64,000 nt of DNA. Source: Bacillus bingmayongensis. Lineage in GTDB: Bacteria; Bacillota; Bacilli; Bacillales; Bacillaceae_G. The notes beneath the pieces are model-generated. The model saw only the letters and a list, made by a program, of their open reading frames with translations. It did no database searches and had not been told where the DNA came from. The DNA lies in contig NZ_JH921517.1 in NCBI RefSeq assembly GCF_000299035.1, forward strand, positions 1,291,317 to 1,355,316. Direction: 5' to 3'. Shown piece after piece: positions 23,621 through 31,693 of the stretch (the first letter of the stretch is position 1; every line of letters starts with the position of its first letter). Both the position numbers and the translations under genes were made by a program.

Positions 23621-25084
23621 TTATAGTTCACATTTATCAAGAGGGATTACTTTTGTTTTCTTTGTAAATTTATATCCTAACCACATCGCAAGGAAGAGAG
23701 GTAAGCCGATATAAGAAACAAGTACACCATTCCAATCGATAGACTCGCCTATAAATGCTCCGTAATTTTGTCCTAAAATGACAATGATACAAAGTGCAAA
23801 TGCGAAGATTGGACCAAATGGGAACCATTTTGCTTTATACGGTAAATCATTTAAATCTTTTCCTTGTGCAATGTACGCTTTTCGGAATCGATAATGACTA
23901 ATTGCGATACCTACCCATGCGATAAAACCGGACATTCCAGATGCATTTAATAGCCAAACATATACAACGCCGTCTCCAAATAAGGAAGCTAGGAAAGCGA
24001 CGCAGCCAACTACTGAAGTTGCGATTAACGCATTAACAGGTACGCCGCGGCTATTTAATTTACCTAGAAATTTCGGTGCTTTTCCTTGTCGCGCTAAATC
24101 CCAAAGCATACGAGTTGATGCGTACATGCCTGAGTTACCAGCAGATAAAACTGCAGTTAAAATAACAGCATTCATAACAGAAGCAGCAAATGCAACTCCA
24201 GCTTTCTCAAATACAAGTGTAAATGGACTTACTGTTACATCGCTAGCTGCAAGACTTTCAGTTGTATACGGAATTAATAGACCGATAACAAGAATTGCAA
24301 AGATATAAAATAATAGGATGCGCCAAAAGATTGAACGAATTGCTTTTGGAATGCTGCGCTCTGGATCGGCAGTTTCACCAGCAGCTACACCTAATAATTC
24401 AGTTCCTTGGAATGAGAAACCAGCCGCCATAAATACGCCGATGATTGCCATGATGCCACCGTTAAATGGTGCATCTGCAACTGTAAAGTTTTTAAAACCT
24501 ACTGGTTCACCACCCATGATGCCGAAAATCATCATAAATCCAACAATTAAAAAGATAATAACAGTTGCTACTTTAATAAGGGCAAACCAATATTCTGCCT
24601 CACCAAATCCTTTAACAGATAAGTAATTTAAAAGAAACATAATGACTAAACAAAGGCCACTCCAAATAAGGGAAGGCGTATTTGGGAACCAAAACTTCAT
24701 AATTAATGTAACTGCAGCAAGTTCAGCTGCGATTGTAATTGCCCAGTTATACCAATAATTCCAGCCGAGTGCAAATCCAAGAGATGGATCAACAAATTTT
24801 GTTGCATATGTGCTAAATGAGCCAGCAACAGGCATATATGCGGCTAATTCAGCTAAGCTTGTCATTAAAAAGTAAACCATAATTCCGATTGCCGCATAAG
24901 CTAAGAGAGCTCCACCGGGCCCTGCTGTGTGAATGACACCACCACTGGCAAGAAAGAGCCCGGTACCAATTGTACCGCCGAGAGAAATCATTGTAAGGTG
25001 GCGAGATTTTAATCCGCGTCTTAGTTCACCTTGTCCTTGTGTAGATTGAGTTTTAGAGGTAGCTTGATTCGCCATGCTATTCAT
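23621..25084 (-). CDS. lysP: Amino acid permease, lysine-specific type (LysP-like)
   Basis: A 487-residue APC-superfamily permease with about 12 membrane segments. After a soluble N-terminus, GELRRGLKSRHLTMISLGGT and GTGLFLASGG form the unwound first helix that binds the amino-acid backbone. ELAAYMPVAGSFSTYA, GFSFQGTELLGVAAGE and PERSIPKAIRSIFWRIL are further marks of the LysP/GabP group. The lysine riboswitch in its leader makes lysine the likely substrate. I start at ATG 25084, behind AAAAGGAGTG. An in-frame ATG at 25189 would put the coding sequence across the attenuator terminator and is not credible. Confidence 0.9.
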   Translation of the reverse strand: MNSMANQATSKTQSTQGQGELRRGLKSRHLTMISLGGTIGTGLFLASGGVIHTAGPGGALLAYAAIGIMVYFLMTSLAELAAYMPVAGSFSTYATKFVDPSLGFALGWNYWYNWAITIAAELAAVTLIMKFWFPNTPSLIWSGLCLVIMFLLNYLSVKGFGEAEYWFALIKVATVIIFLIVGFMMIFGIMGGEPVGFKNFTVADAPFNGGIMAIIGVFMAAGFSFQGTELLGVAAGETADPERSIPKAIRSIFWRILLFYIFAILVIGLLIPYTTESLAASDVTVSPFTLVFEKAGVAFAASVMNAVILTAVLSAGNSGMYASTRMLWDLARQGKAPKFLGKLNSRGVPVNALIATSVVGCVAFLASLFGDGVVYVWLLNASGMSGFIAWVGIAISHYRFRKAYIAQGKDLNDLPYKAKWFPFGPIFAFALCIIVILGQNYGAFIGESIDWNGVLVSYIGLPLFLAMWLGYKFTKKTKVIPLDKCEL

Positions 25085-25133
25085 GTTCAACACTCCTTTT
25101 CTTGTAAGATAGGAAGGAACGGGGGAGAAAAAT

Positions 25134-25165
25134 ACAAAAAACCGCCAAAGGAATTTGGCGGAACG
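25134..25165 (-). terminator. Riboswitch-controlled attenuator before the lysine permease
   Basis: On the minus strand ccgccaaa (25161-25154) pairs with tttggcgg (25149-25142), 4-nt loop, followed by a run of T. It lies between the lysine aptamer and the permease start, as expected for a transcription-off switch. Confidence 0.85.
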
Positions 25166-25200
25166 TTTCACAAATAACCACCCCATCATACCCTTCCGTT

Positions 25201-25385
25201 AAGATAGCACCCCACGTTTACACGGTATTTTGTAAACGTGACAGTTCTGTTCCTATTCGGAGACAGACCCAGCTCGTACTTCCAGAGAAGAAATACGAAC
25301 TTCGGCAGCATTTCCTTTCGAACGGAGTCATTGACATCCTCTGTGTCTAAGCCATTCTACTAATAAAAGCCGCAACCTCTACCTC
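25201..25385 (-). promoter_or_regulatory. Lysine (L-box) riboswitch
   Basis: Read on the minus strand the region has the L-box core in order: gaggtagaggttgcggc, tgctgccgaagttcg, then gagctgggtctgtctcc, and the closing ctatctt. P1 forms between gaggtag (25385-25379) and ctatctt (25207-25201) with G-U pairs. The stem cacgtttac/gtaaacgtg (25231-25239, 25213-25221) is the last aptamer helix before P1 closes. Lysine binding would favour the attenuator at 25134-25165 and shut off the permease. Confidence 0.93.
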
Positions 25386-25434
25386 ATCGGATTGATGAGG
25401 ATTTATTCATTGCTGTGATTTTTAATATATGGCA

Positions 25435-25463
25435 ATTGTAATTAGTTTCTGAAAATATTGCAA
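25435..25463 (-). promoter_or_regulatory. Promoter of the lysine riboswitch/permease transcript
   Basis: -35 TTGCAA (25463-25458), 17-bp spacer, -10 TACAAT (25440-25435) on the minus strand. Transcription would start near 25428, about 43 bp before the aptamer. Confidence 0.7.
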
Positions 25464-25506
25464 GGAATTTTTGTAGGAAAATATCAAAAAAAATCGGTTA
25501 TTGTAT

Positions 25507-25520
25507 AGGAAACGTTTTCA
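25507..25520 (-). promoter_or_regulatory. CcpA cre box
   Basis: TGAAAACGTTTCCT on the minus strand (25520-25507) fits the cre consensus TGWAARCGYTWNCW at every position. It lies about 80 bp upstream of the predicted start site of the lysine permease transcript, a location often linked with activation rather than roadblock repression. Confidence 0.6.
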
Positions 25521-25681
25521 AAATTCCACCCGAACCTACTTGATATGTAAAAAATGAAGAAAAAATTGTTATACAAATGTTTCGCAAAAAGATATGGAAA
25601 ATCCTTTAAAAGTTAAAAGAAAATTCAGAAAAATAAAATTCGACATTGACTATAAACAAAATAAAGAGTGCCAAAGAGAGT

Positions 25682-25714
25682 AAAAAAGGTAAGCAAACTT
25701 ATCATTTGCTTACC
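25682..25714 (-). terminator. Terminator after the TauE/SafE gene
   Basis: ggtaagcaaa (25688-25697) and tttgcttacc (25705-25714) with an A-run on the left, that is a T-run on the minus strand. Confidence 0.85.
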
Positions 25715-25736
25715 TTAGTATTTTACATCACCTTAT

Positions 25737-26636
25737 TTAAGGCAAAACTCGCTTTTGTCCAGTCGTATATCCAACGTTTTGCTTTGTAAGTTGGGAATGA
25801 TTTCGAACTGAGATGAAAAGTGCAATGATAACGATAAGACCTACCGCAACATAGGAAAGGGTAATAATGGTTGGATCCACTTTAAATGATGTAAGTAGCG
25901 TCCGAATATTTGTAAAAATTATCAATCCACCAACAAGTACACCCAGTAAATGTGAAGGTACAATTCGTACTAACCATGCAGCAATTGGAGCTGCTAGAAT
26001 GCCACCGAGCATAAGGGCAAATACCCAAACCCAGCTAACTTGTTCCCATCCTAATGAAATGAAAAATCCGATAGTTGCTGCTAAAGATACTGGGAATTCA
26101 CTTGTATCTACGGAACCAATGACTTTTCGCGCTTCATTTCCTCGTGCAAGTAGTACTGGTGTTGTAATTGGTCCCCAGCCACCTCCGCCTGTTGAATCAA
26201 CAAATCCAGCGAACAATCCTAATGGGATAAGCTGCTTACCAGACATACGTTTATTTGATTTGACAATTTGTTTTTGAATAATAAATCGCAATAAAATATA
26301 GACACCTAATGTAAATAAAAAGAGTGAAATGTATGGTTTAATTAAATCGCCAGGCAAGTTACTTAAAAAGCATGCACCGACAAAGGCACCAATTGCACCA
26401 GGTAATGTCAGTCTGGATACGGTATACTTATCAACGTTTCCAAATCGAATATGTGACACGCCAGAAGCTGCGGTTGTAACAACTTCAGCTAAATGAACGG
26501 ATGCGGAAGCGACAGCAGGTGCAATTCCAAACATTAATAATAATGAGGAAGACGTTACTCCGTACGCCATCCCAAGTGCCCCGTCAATGAGTTGAGCAAA
26601 AAAACCAATAATAGCAAAGACAATTAATTTCTGCAT
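25737..26636 (-). CDS. TauE/SafE family membrane protein (sulfite/anion exporter type)
   Basis: A 299-residue protein with eight to nine membrane segments and the two repeated family motifs: IIGFFAQLIDGALGMAYGV in the first half and LGLFAGFVDSTGGGGWGPIT in the second. TauE/SafE members export sulfite, sulfoacetate or other organic anions; the particular substrate is not evident here. ATG 26636 follows AGGGGG. The transcript has an unusual terminator-like hairpin in its leader (see 26660-26698). No other gene shares the transcript. Confidence 0.88.
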   Translation of the reverse strand: MQKLIVFAIIGFFAQLIDGALGMAYGVTSSSLLLMFGIAPAVASASVHLAEVVTTAASGVSHIRFGNVDKYTVSRLTLPGAIGAFVGACFLSNLPGDLIKPYISLFLFTLGVYILLRFIIQKQIVKSNKRMSGKQLIPLGLFAGFVDSTGGGGWGPITTPVLLARGNEARKVIGSVDTSEFPVSLAATIGFFISLGWEQVSWVWVFALMLGGILAAPIAAWLVRIVPSHLLGVLVGGLIIFTNIRTLLTSFKVDPTIITLSYVAVGLIVIIALFISVRNHSQLTKQNVGYTTGQKRVLP

Positions 26637-26659
26637 GTATAATCCCCCTGTAATAATAA

Positions 26660-26698
26660 ATAAAAAAGGCTCTTTTCCCTAATGAGAAAAGAGCCTTT
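26660..26698 (-). promoter_or_regulatory. Terminator-like hairpin in the TauE/SafE leader
   Basis: On the minus strand aaaggctcttttc (26698-26686) pairs with gaaaagagccttt (26677-26665), followed by TTTT. It sits between the predicted promoter (26735-26764) and the start codon at 26636. No minus-strand gene lies upstream for it to terminate, so it is a candidate attenuator. Confidence 0.5.
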
Positions 26699-26734
26699 GG
26701 TTTTTCCAATCAGCTTTAATGTTAATTTTTTATT

Positions 26735-26764
26735 ATTATAATGCATATTAATCTTATAAAGCAA
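26735..26764 (-). promoter_or_regulatory. Predicted promoter for the TauE/SafE gene
   Basis: -35 TTGCTT (26764-26759), 18-bp spacer, -10 TATAAT (26740-26735) on the minus strand. Confidence 0.5.
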
Positions 26765-26787
26765 CTGGGTTTTAAAAGTTTTTTTAA

Positions 26788-26817
26788 TTGAATGAAATAA
26801 CAGAACAATTATATAAT
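26788..26817 (+). promoter_or_regulatory. Predicted promoter of the VOC/APH/phosphoesterase cluster
   Basis: -35 TTGAAT (26788-26793), 18-bp spacer, -10 TATAAT (26812-26817), 33 bp ahead of the start codon at 26850. Confidence 0.5.
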
Positions 26818-26849
26818 AATAAGATGTAATGAAGAGGAGGGGGAAAAGC

Positions 26850-27653
26850 ATGTTAGCATTTGATCATCTCGTTCATGCTGTTAGATGTACACCACAAGAA
26901 GTTGAAAAACAAATGAGGGAACTTGGGTTTCATACTGTACAGGGCGGGGAACATACAAACTGGGGAACATGGAATAGTTTATGTTATTTTGACTTATCGT
27001 ATATTGAATTTTTAGCAGTGCAACATGAGGATAAAGCAAAACAAGCGGATAATCCACTAGTCCGGGAAACGGTAGAGAAATTACAAGATGGAGAAGGAAT
27101 GCTTCAAATTGCTCTTCGTACAGATTATATTGAAGAACTAGCTGTAAAACTCGTAGAAAAAGGATTACAAGTCAAAGGCCCATTTGAAGGAAAACGAATG
27201 AGAAATGACGGTCATCTTATAAAATGGAAAATGTTATTTGTGGAACAGGAAGAAAGTAGTCCGAAACTCCCTTTCTTTATACAGTGGGAAGAACCTGATG
27301 AGAGTAGAAGGTTAGATTTACAAGAGGTAGGCGTTATTGCCCCGCATAGCAACGAGGTAAAAGAAATTCAGACCATATACTATGCTGTGAAAAATGTACG
27401 TGAAACAGTAGAAAGATGGAAAGAGATACTTGAAGTACAAGTGACTTTACTTGAAAATCATAAAGAATGGAATGCGCTTTGTCAAAGTGTATTGCTTGAA
27501 AATATTAATGTGCAGTTTTGTGAACCTATTGGTGAAGGGCTGGTACAAAATCATTTAATAAACTATGGAGGACTTCCTTTTGCGGTTGAATTTCAAGGAG
27601 GGAATAAAAAGAAGAATAGACAAGAAATTTTAGGAAGCCTGTACATATATTAA
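26850..27653 (+). CDS. VOC/glyoxalase-like domain protein
   Basis: A 267-residue protein with a vicinal-oxygen-chelate fold: FDHLVHAVRCTPQEVEKQM at the start and NWGTWNSLCYFDLSYIEFLA after it, as in the glyoxalase-like family PF13468. A second, weaker half appears at about 150-255 (TIYYAVKNVRETVERWKEIL). Such proteins bind metal and act in lyase, dioxygenase or resistance reactions; nothing identifies a substrate. ATG 26850 follows GAGGAGGGG; an ATG at 26829 would overlap the ribosome binding site. It heads a close-packed set with the kinase-like and phosphoesterase genes. Confidence 0.75.
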   Translation: MLAFDHLVHAVRCTPQEVEKQMRELGFHTVQGGEHTNWGTWNSLCYFDLSYIEFLAVQHEDKAKQADNPLVRETVEKLQDGEGMLQIALRTDYIEELAVKLVEKGLQVKGPFEGKRMRNDGHLIKWKMLFVEQEESSPKLPFFIQWEEPDESRRLDLQEVGVIAPHSNEVKEIQTIYYAVKNVRETVERWKEILEVQVTLLENHKEWNALCQSVLLENINVQFCEPIGEGLVQNHLINYGGLPFAVEFQGGNKKKNRQEILGSLYIY

Positions 27654-27667
27654 TTGGGGTGATCTAG

Positions 27668-28609
27668 ATGAAAGAGCTGTTAAGGGAGTTAGAACAACAA
27701 TTGGATTGGCCTCCTATAGTAAAATGTACTCTTATTCCAAAAGGTTTTTCGTTTGATCAAAAGTATAAAATTGAATTAGAAAATGATGAACGTTATTTTA
27801 TTAAAGCGTGTGATATTGCAACTAGTGAACGTAAACATGAAGAATATGAATATATGCGTCATTTTGAATCATTAAGTATACCAATGCCAAAACTACTTGA
27901 TTTCGTAAATCTTGGTAAATTGAATCAATGTGTACAAGTGTTTGAATGGATTAGCGGAGAAGATGGTGAAGACATACTTGGCAAATTGACTGGGAAAGAG
28001 CAATATCTAGCTGGAAAAAGGGCAGGAGAAGTATTAAAGACCATTCATACAATGAAAAAAGATGATGTAGAAGAACCTTGGGAAGTGTATAGATGGAATA
28101 AATATGAGAGATATTTACAAGCGTTAGCAGAATATAAAGTGGATTTTATTGATTTGAACGCTGTATTAGCTTTTGTGGAAAATCATAAGAGTTTACTACA
28201 TAATCGTCCGACTGTCTTTTTGCATGATGATTTTCACCCAGCAAATATTATGATTCATCAAAATAAGTTTTGTTCAGTAATCGATTTTGCGAGATTTGAT
28301 TTTGGGGATCCTATTCATGATTTTTATAAAATGGCTTTATTTACAACTGATATAAGTATACCGTTTGCAGTTGGACAAGTTCATGGGTATTGTGATGGGA
28401 AGCCATCACTTCATTTTTGGAAATTATATGCATTGTATGCAGCGATGATTTTTCCAGCGGATATAGTGTGGGCAAATCGAGTCACACCTAATTTGCTAGA
28501 TGGAATGAAAATGAGGTTAAGAAGGATTTTAGAAGAACATAATGGTTTTACATCCTATATCCCAAGTTGGTATAAATCTTTTAATGAAGATATAATAAAT
28601 ATAGAATAA
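27668..28609 (+). CDS. Aminoglycoside phosphotransferase-family kinase
   Basis: A 313-residue protein with the APH kinase-like fold. The catalytic loop is VFLHDDFHPANIMIH (about residues 185-199) and the metal site VIDFARFDFGDP follows. FIKACDIATSERKHEEYEYM in the N-lobe contains the likely ATP-binding lysine. Relatives phosphorylate aminoglycosides, homoserine, choline or sugars; this one has no recognisable drug-resistance signature and should not be read as a resistance gene. It lies 14 bp after the VOC gene and 14 bp before the phosphoesterase gene. Confidence 0.8.
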   Translation: MKELLRELEQQLDWPPIVKCTLIPKGFSFDQKYKIELENDERYFIKACDIATSERKHEEYEYMRHFESLSIPMPKLLDFVNLGKLNQCVQVFEWISGEDGEDILGKLTGKEQYLAGKRAGEVLKTIHTMKKDDVEEPWEVYRWNKYERYLQALAEYKVDFIDLNAVLAFVENHKSLLHNRPTVFLHDDFHPANIMIHQNKFCSVIDFARFDFGDPIHDFYKMALFTTDISIPFAVGQVHGYCDGKPSLHFWKLYALYAAMIFPADIVWANRVTPNLLDGMKMRLRRILEEHNGFTSYIPSWYKSFNEDIINIE

Positions 28610-28623
28610 TTGGAGGTGCTCAT

Positions 28624-29364
28624 ATGGATAAAATAGCAGTTATTTCAGATATTCATGGTAATATTCCTGCGCTAGAGGCAGTTCTTAAAGATATTAAATT
28701 AAGAGGAATAGAACGGATTTTTTGCTTAGGTGATTTAGTAGGAAAAGGACCACAGTCTAGTGACGTAATTGAGAGAGTTCGGGAAGAATGTGAGCAGGTT
28801 GTCATGGGAAATTGGGATGATTTTATAACAAAACCTACTGAATTCGAGACATTACAGTGGCATCAAAGACAGCTCTCAGAAGAACATGCGGACTATTTAA
28901 GAGGGTTACCGTTTTCAATTGAGTTTATCATGAGCGGGAAATTCATTAGAATGTTTCATGCTTCGCCTAGAAGTCTATATGAAAGAGTTCAACCGTATGC
29001 TTCAAGAGAAGAGCGTATAAGCATGTTTGAAAATAGTAATCTGTCAGAAAATATGGAAGGTGAAAGAACACCGGATGTTGTCTGTTATGGGGATGTTCAT
29101 CAAGCTTATGTCCAAAATTTTAGAGGGAAAACATTATGTAACGCAGGGAGCGTAGGAAATCCGCTCGAGATTACACAAGCTTCTTATTTAATTTTTGAAG
29201 GGCTATATAATCAAAAAGAAACAGCTAGTTTCTCGATTCAACTTGTTCGCGTTCCGTATGACATTGAACTGGCGATACAGTTAGCGAAAGAAGCAGAAAT
29301 GCCAGAGCTTGATGCTTATATCCAAGAGCTGACTACAGCTAAGTATCGTGGATTAAAAAAATAG
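28624..29364 (+). CDS. Metallophosphoesterase (calcineurin-like, YfcE-like)
   Basis: A 246-residue calcineurin-like phosphoesterase. The metal ligands are all visible: SDIHGN at 8-13, CLGDLVGKGP at about 38-47, MGNWDDF (the GNHD-type motif with W-D in place of H-D) at about 61-67, HASPR, GDVH and the C-terminal CNAGSVGNP. It should hydrolyse phosphomono- or diesters in the cytoplasm. It is the last gene of the three-gene set starting at 26850. The order VOC, kinase, phosphatase suggests small-molecule modification, but this is only a guess. Confidence 0.85.
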   Translation: MDKIAVISDIHGNIPALEAVLKDIKLRGIERIFCLGDLVGKGPQSSDVIERVREECEQVVMGNWDDFITKPTEFETLQWHQRQLSEEHADYLRGLPFSIEFIMSGKFIRMFHASPRSLYERVQPYASREERISMFENSNLSENMEGERTPDVVCYGDVHQAYVQNFRGKTLCNAGSVGNPLEITQASYLIFEGLYNQKETASFSIQLVRVPYDIELAIQLAKEAEMPELDAYIQELTTAKYRGLKK

Positions 29365-29435
29365 ACGGATGTATTTGGGATAGTGTGAAAAGCGCTTCTA
29401 AGATAATGAATAATTTACAAGAGAGGTGAGTTTCT

Positions 29436-29696
29436 TTGTGGGAAGAAACAAATGCAGAAATTCTTGAAGTTATATTTTCAAGGTATGTTTTCGGCAATGA
29501 GTTCACACAAGGAAATTATAGGAGAAGAGTAAAATTAACAATTCAATTCACCTTAAAAAACGGAGAAAAAGTGATTGCTACAAGGAAAGTAGGGACATAT
29601 GTAAAAAATAGATGGATGTTTGAAAGAGGAAAACGGGTATCCATTTTATATAAAACTGATAATCCTAAAAAATTCAAATTAAAATATCATATTTAA
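29436..29696 (+). CDS. Small hypothetical protein
   Basis: An 86-residue protein starting with TTG 29436 after GAGAGGTGAG. It is rich in charged strands (RRRVKLTIQFTLKNGEKVIATRK) and ends KTDNPKKFKLKYHI, a pattern like the soluble part of DUF3592 proteins. No membrane segment is present. The good ribosome binding site and compact packing with the next small gene support it as real; its role is unknown. Confidence 0.55.
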   Translation: MWEETNAEILEVIFSRYVFGNEFTQGNYRRRVKLTIQFTLKNGEKVIATRKVGTYVKNRWMFERGKRVSILYKTDNPKKFKLKYHI

Positions 29697-29788
29697 AAGT
29701 GGGAATTACCATTCATTTGTATATAGTGTATGGTTATTATATACATAGAGTTCTCCAGAAACTCCCTAGATAAATAGGAGGGAATAGT

Positions 29789-29986
29789 ATGAATAAAAGT
29801 TTTAGAACATTAATGGAAATTACGCCTCCCCTAAGTATGTTTTTTATCTTAATTGGCTTAACGATGGGAATATTAGGTGCGTTAGATCATGATCTAAAAA
29901 CAATAACTGCATCACTATTTATCATAACGCAATCTGTACTTGCTATCATATATACGAAGTCTTTTAAAAAAATATGGGGGCAATAA
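29789..29986 (+). CDS. Small hypothetical membrane protein
   Basis: A 65-residue protein with two membrane segments (about 13-32 and 38-57) and a basic end (TKSFKKIWGQ). ATG 29789 follows AGGAGGG. It lies between the small gene at 29436 and a strong terminator. I do not recognise its family. Confidence 0.55.
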   Translation: MNKSFRTLMEITPPLSMFFILIGLTMGILGALDHDLKTITASLFIITQSVLAIIYTKSFKKIWGQ

Positions 29987-29995
29987 GCTCAAAAT

Positions 29996-30028
29996 GAAAA
30001 AGTGCAAGGAAATTCCTTGCACTTTTTC
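29996..30028. terminator. Bidirectional terminator
   Basis: gaaaaagtgcaaggaa (29996-30011) and ttccttgcactttttc (30013-30028) are near-contiguous 16-bp arms; A-run and T-run flank both sides. It separates the plus-strand cluster from the converging MocR gene. Confidence 0.8.
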
Positions 30029-30123
30029 ATTTTAATATTTTGTTCGTAATCCATTACGCTGAGAAGAGGGGAGATTTGTCGATCCATTACCCGTTCGAGA
30101 ATAAGAAAGATTGTAAAAGGGAT

Positions 30124-31566
30124 TTATTTTTCACAAACTTTAATAGCAGCGTGTAAACGAGAGATTCCCTCATCTATTTGATTGATATCTACTTTTCCGT
30201 ATGATAAACGAATATAGCCATCCTTTGCTCCAAAAATACTACCGGGCATAAAGGCTACTTGCTGTTTTAAACTTTGCATAATAAGCTGTTTTTCGTTTAT
30301 AGGCTCCTTTAATTTTCCCCAAATGTAAATCCCGCCACTCGGGTTTGAAAAAGAAATTTTATCCTGAAGATAGCAGTTTAAGGAATCGACAAGAATATCT
30401 CTTTTTTGTACTAGCTGTTTTCGTAATTGTGTCATATGCGTATCGAAAGAAACAGTCTCAAAAAATTGTTGCATGAGCCACTGAGGGAATATGCTCATTC
30501 CTAATTCCATTTGATGCCTTGCATCTGACAATCTTTCCACTACAGACTGCGGAGCAACAAGCCAACCAATGCGAAGGCCAGGTGCAATCATTTTGGATAA
30601 CGAATGAACATAAATGACAGTTCCGTTTTCATCAATGGATTTTAAAGTTGGACAAGGTTGTTTATTTTCTAATGTTAGTAGACTCGATGGGTCATCTTCA
30701 ACAATTGGGATCCGCAAGTCTGCACATAGTGATAACAGTTTCTTTCTACGATTTGGATGAAGCATTGTACCGGTTGGGTTTTGGAAATTCGGATTTAAAA
30801 AAATCATTTTAATCCGGTGCTTTCGATATAGTTCATGTACATCTTCCGGGTTAATTCCATGCTCATCAACAGGCAATGGGAAAATTCGAATACCTGCAGA
30901 TTGGAAGAGAGGTAAAGAGTAACAATGTGATGGACTTTCAAAAGCAACTGCATCACCTGGGTTTAATAAACATTGAACAATGAGGTGAAGCGCTTGCTGA
31001 GCACCGGAAGTAATCATAATAGATTGCTCAGTTGCATCAATGTGTAAATGTTCCTTCATATACTTTGCTACAGCTTGTCGGAGTGGTAGATAGCCTTGCG
31101 GATGATCATAGCTAAGTGATTGTGTTAAAGGCTGTTTATGTAAAATCTCTTGCAACTGCTCATGGGGAAACAAGTTACAACCAAGTTCTCCATTTGCGAA
31201 ATCAATGATATTTTCATTTTGCTGTACTTGTTCTCGAATATGGCGAAGTAGTGGTAAATTCGGCAAAAAAGTACCACCTTCTATGAAACCTCTCCAATTT
31301 GGTGTGAATGTTGGAGAAACGCCCCACATATGTGTACTTACACGTGTGCCTTTTCCAGTTGTACTTTCCACAATTCCCATAGCACGTAGTTCATTATAAG
31401 CAGTTGTAACAGTACTTCGGTTTATATTGAGTTGTAGAGCTAATTTTCGCTCTGAAGGGAGAAAACTACCAGGTGGAAGTTCTCCGTACATAATACGTCT
31501 TTCAATAAAATCAACAACTTGTTGGTAAATTGGAATCTTGCTATCAGTATCTAACTTCCATTCCAT
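30124..31566 (-). CDS. MocR-type regulator (GntR helix-turn-helix fused to aminotransferase fold)
   Basis: A 480-residue MocR protein. Residues 10-78 form a GntR winged helix (FIERRIMYGELPPGSFLPSE, LNINRSTVTTAYNELRAMGI). Residues about 110-478 are a fold-type-I aminotransferase domain with SYDHPQGYLPLRQAVAKYM, NPNFQNPTGT, EDDPSS and the PLP lysine Lys325 in HSLSKMIAPGLRIGW. Such proteins use PLP or an amino-compound adduct as a signal and mostly act as regulators. It is divergent from an EamA exporter across three copies of an AATTGGCTG box, so it most likely controls that exporter and itself. Confidence 0.9.
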   Translation of the reverse strand: MEWKLDTDSKIPIYQQVVDFIERRIMYGELPPGSFLPSERKLALQLNINRSTVTTAYNELRAMGIVESTTGKGTRVSTHMWGVSPTFTPNWRGFIEGGTFLPNLPLLRHIREQVQQNENIIDFANGELGCNLFPHEQLQEILHKQPLTQSLSYDHPQGYLPLRQAVAKYMKEHLHIDATEQSIMITSGAQQALHLIVQCLLNPGDAVAFESPSHCYSLPLFQSAGIRIFPLPVDEHGINPEDVHELYRKHRIKMIFLNPNFQNPTGTMLHPNRRKKLLSLCADLRIPIVEDDPSSLLTLENKQPCPTLKSIDENGTVIYVHSLSKMIAPGLRIGWLVAPQSVVERLSDARHQMELGMSIFPQWLMQQFFETVSFDTHMTQLRKQLVQKRDILVDSLNCYLQDKISFSNPSGGIYIWGKLKEPINEKQLIMQSLKQQVAFMPGSIFGAKDGYIRLSYGKVDINQIDEGISRLHAAIKVCEK

Positions 31567-31606
31567 TTATAACGTCTCCTTAATCCTTATCTAGTTTTAT
31601 TATAGC

Positions 31607-31661
31607 AAATTGGCTGGGTGAAAAAACAGCCAATTGGACGGTGTGATATCCAGCCAATTTT
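31607..31661. promoter_or_regulatory. Three AATTGGCTG boxes between mocR-type gene and EamA gene
   Basis: AAATTGGCTGG at 31607-31617, then the reverse form CAGCCAATT at 31627-31635, then CCAGCCAATTTT at 31650-31661. The last two are direct repeats 23 bp apart; the first is inverted to them. This fits MocR operators, which often combine direct and inverted boxes in divergent promoters. The minus-strand -10 TATAAT for the MocR gene is at 31604-31599, touching the first box. Confidence 0.7.
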
Positions 31662-31693
31662 ACTATGCTAAGGTAGTGGAAGGAGAGATTCGG

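Noticed and set aside
24126-24626. Two plus-strand frames opposite the lysine permease
   Set aside because: Shadows of a permease gene with strong codon bias in the minus strand.
23621-25189. Longer start of the lysine permease at 25189
   Set aside because: It would place coding sequence across the attenuator terminator of the riboswitch; ATG 25084 has a proper ribosome binding site.
26624-26851. 75-codon minus-strand frame
   Set aside because: It covers the promoter and the leader hairpin of the TauE/SafE gene and starts opposite the ribosome binding site of the VOC gene.
27668-28609. APH-family protein as an aminoglycoside resistance gene
   Set aside because: Only the shared kinase fold is visible; its context is a VOC and a phosphoesterase gene, and no resistance-type signature is seen.
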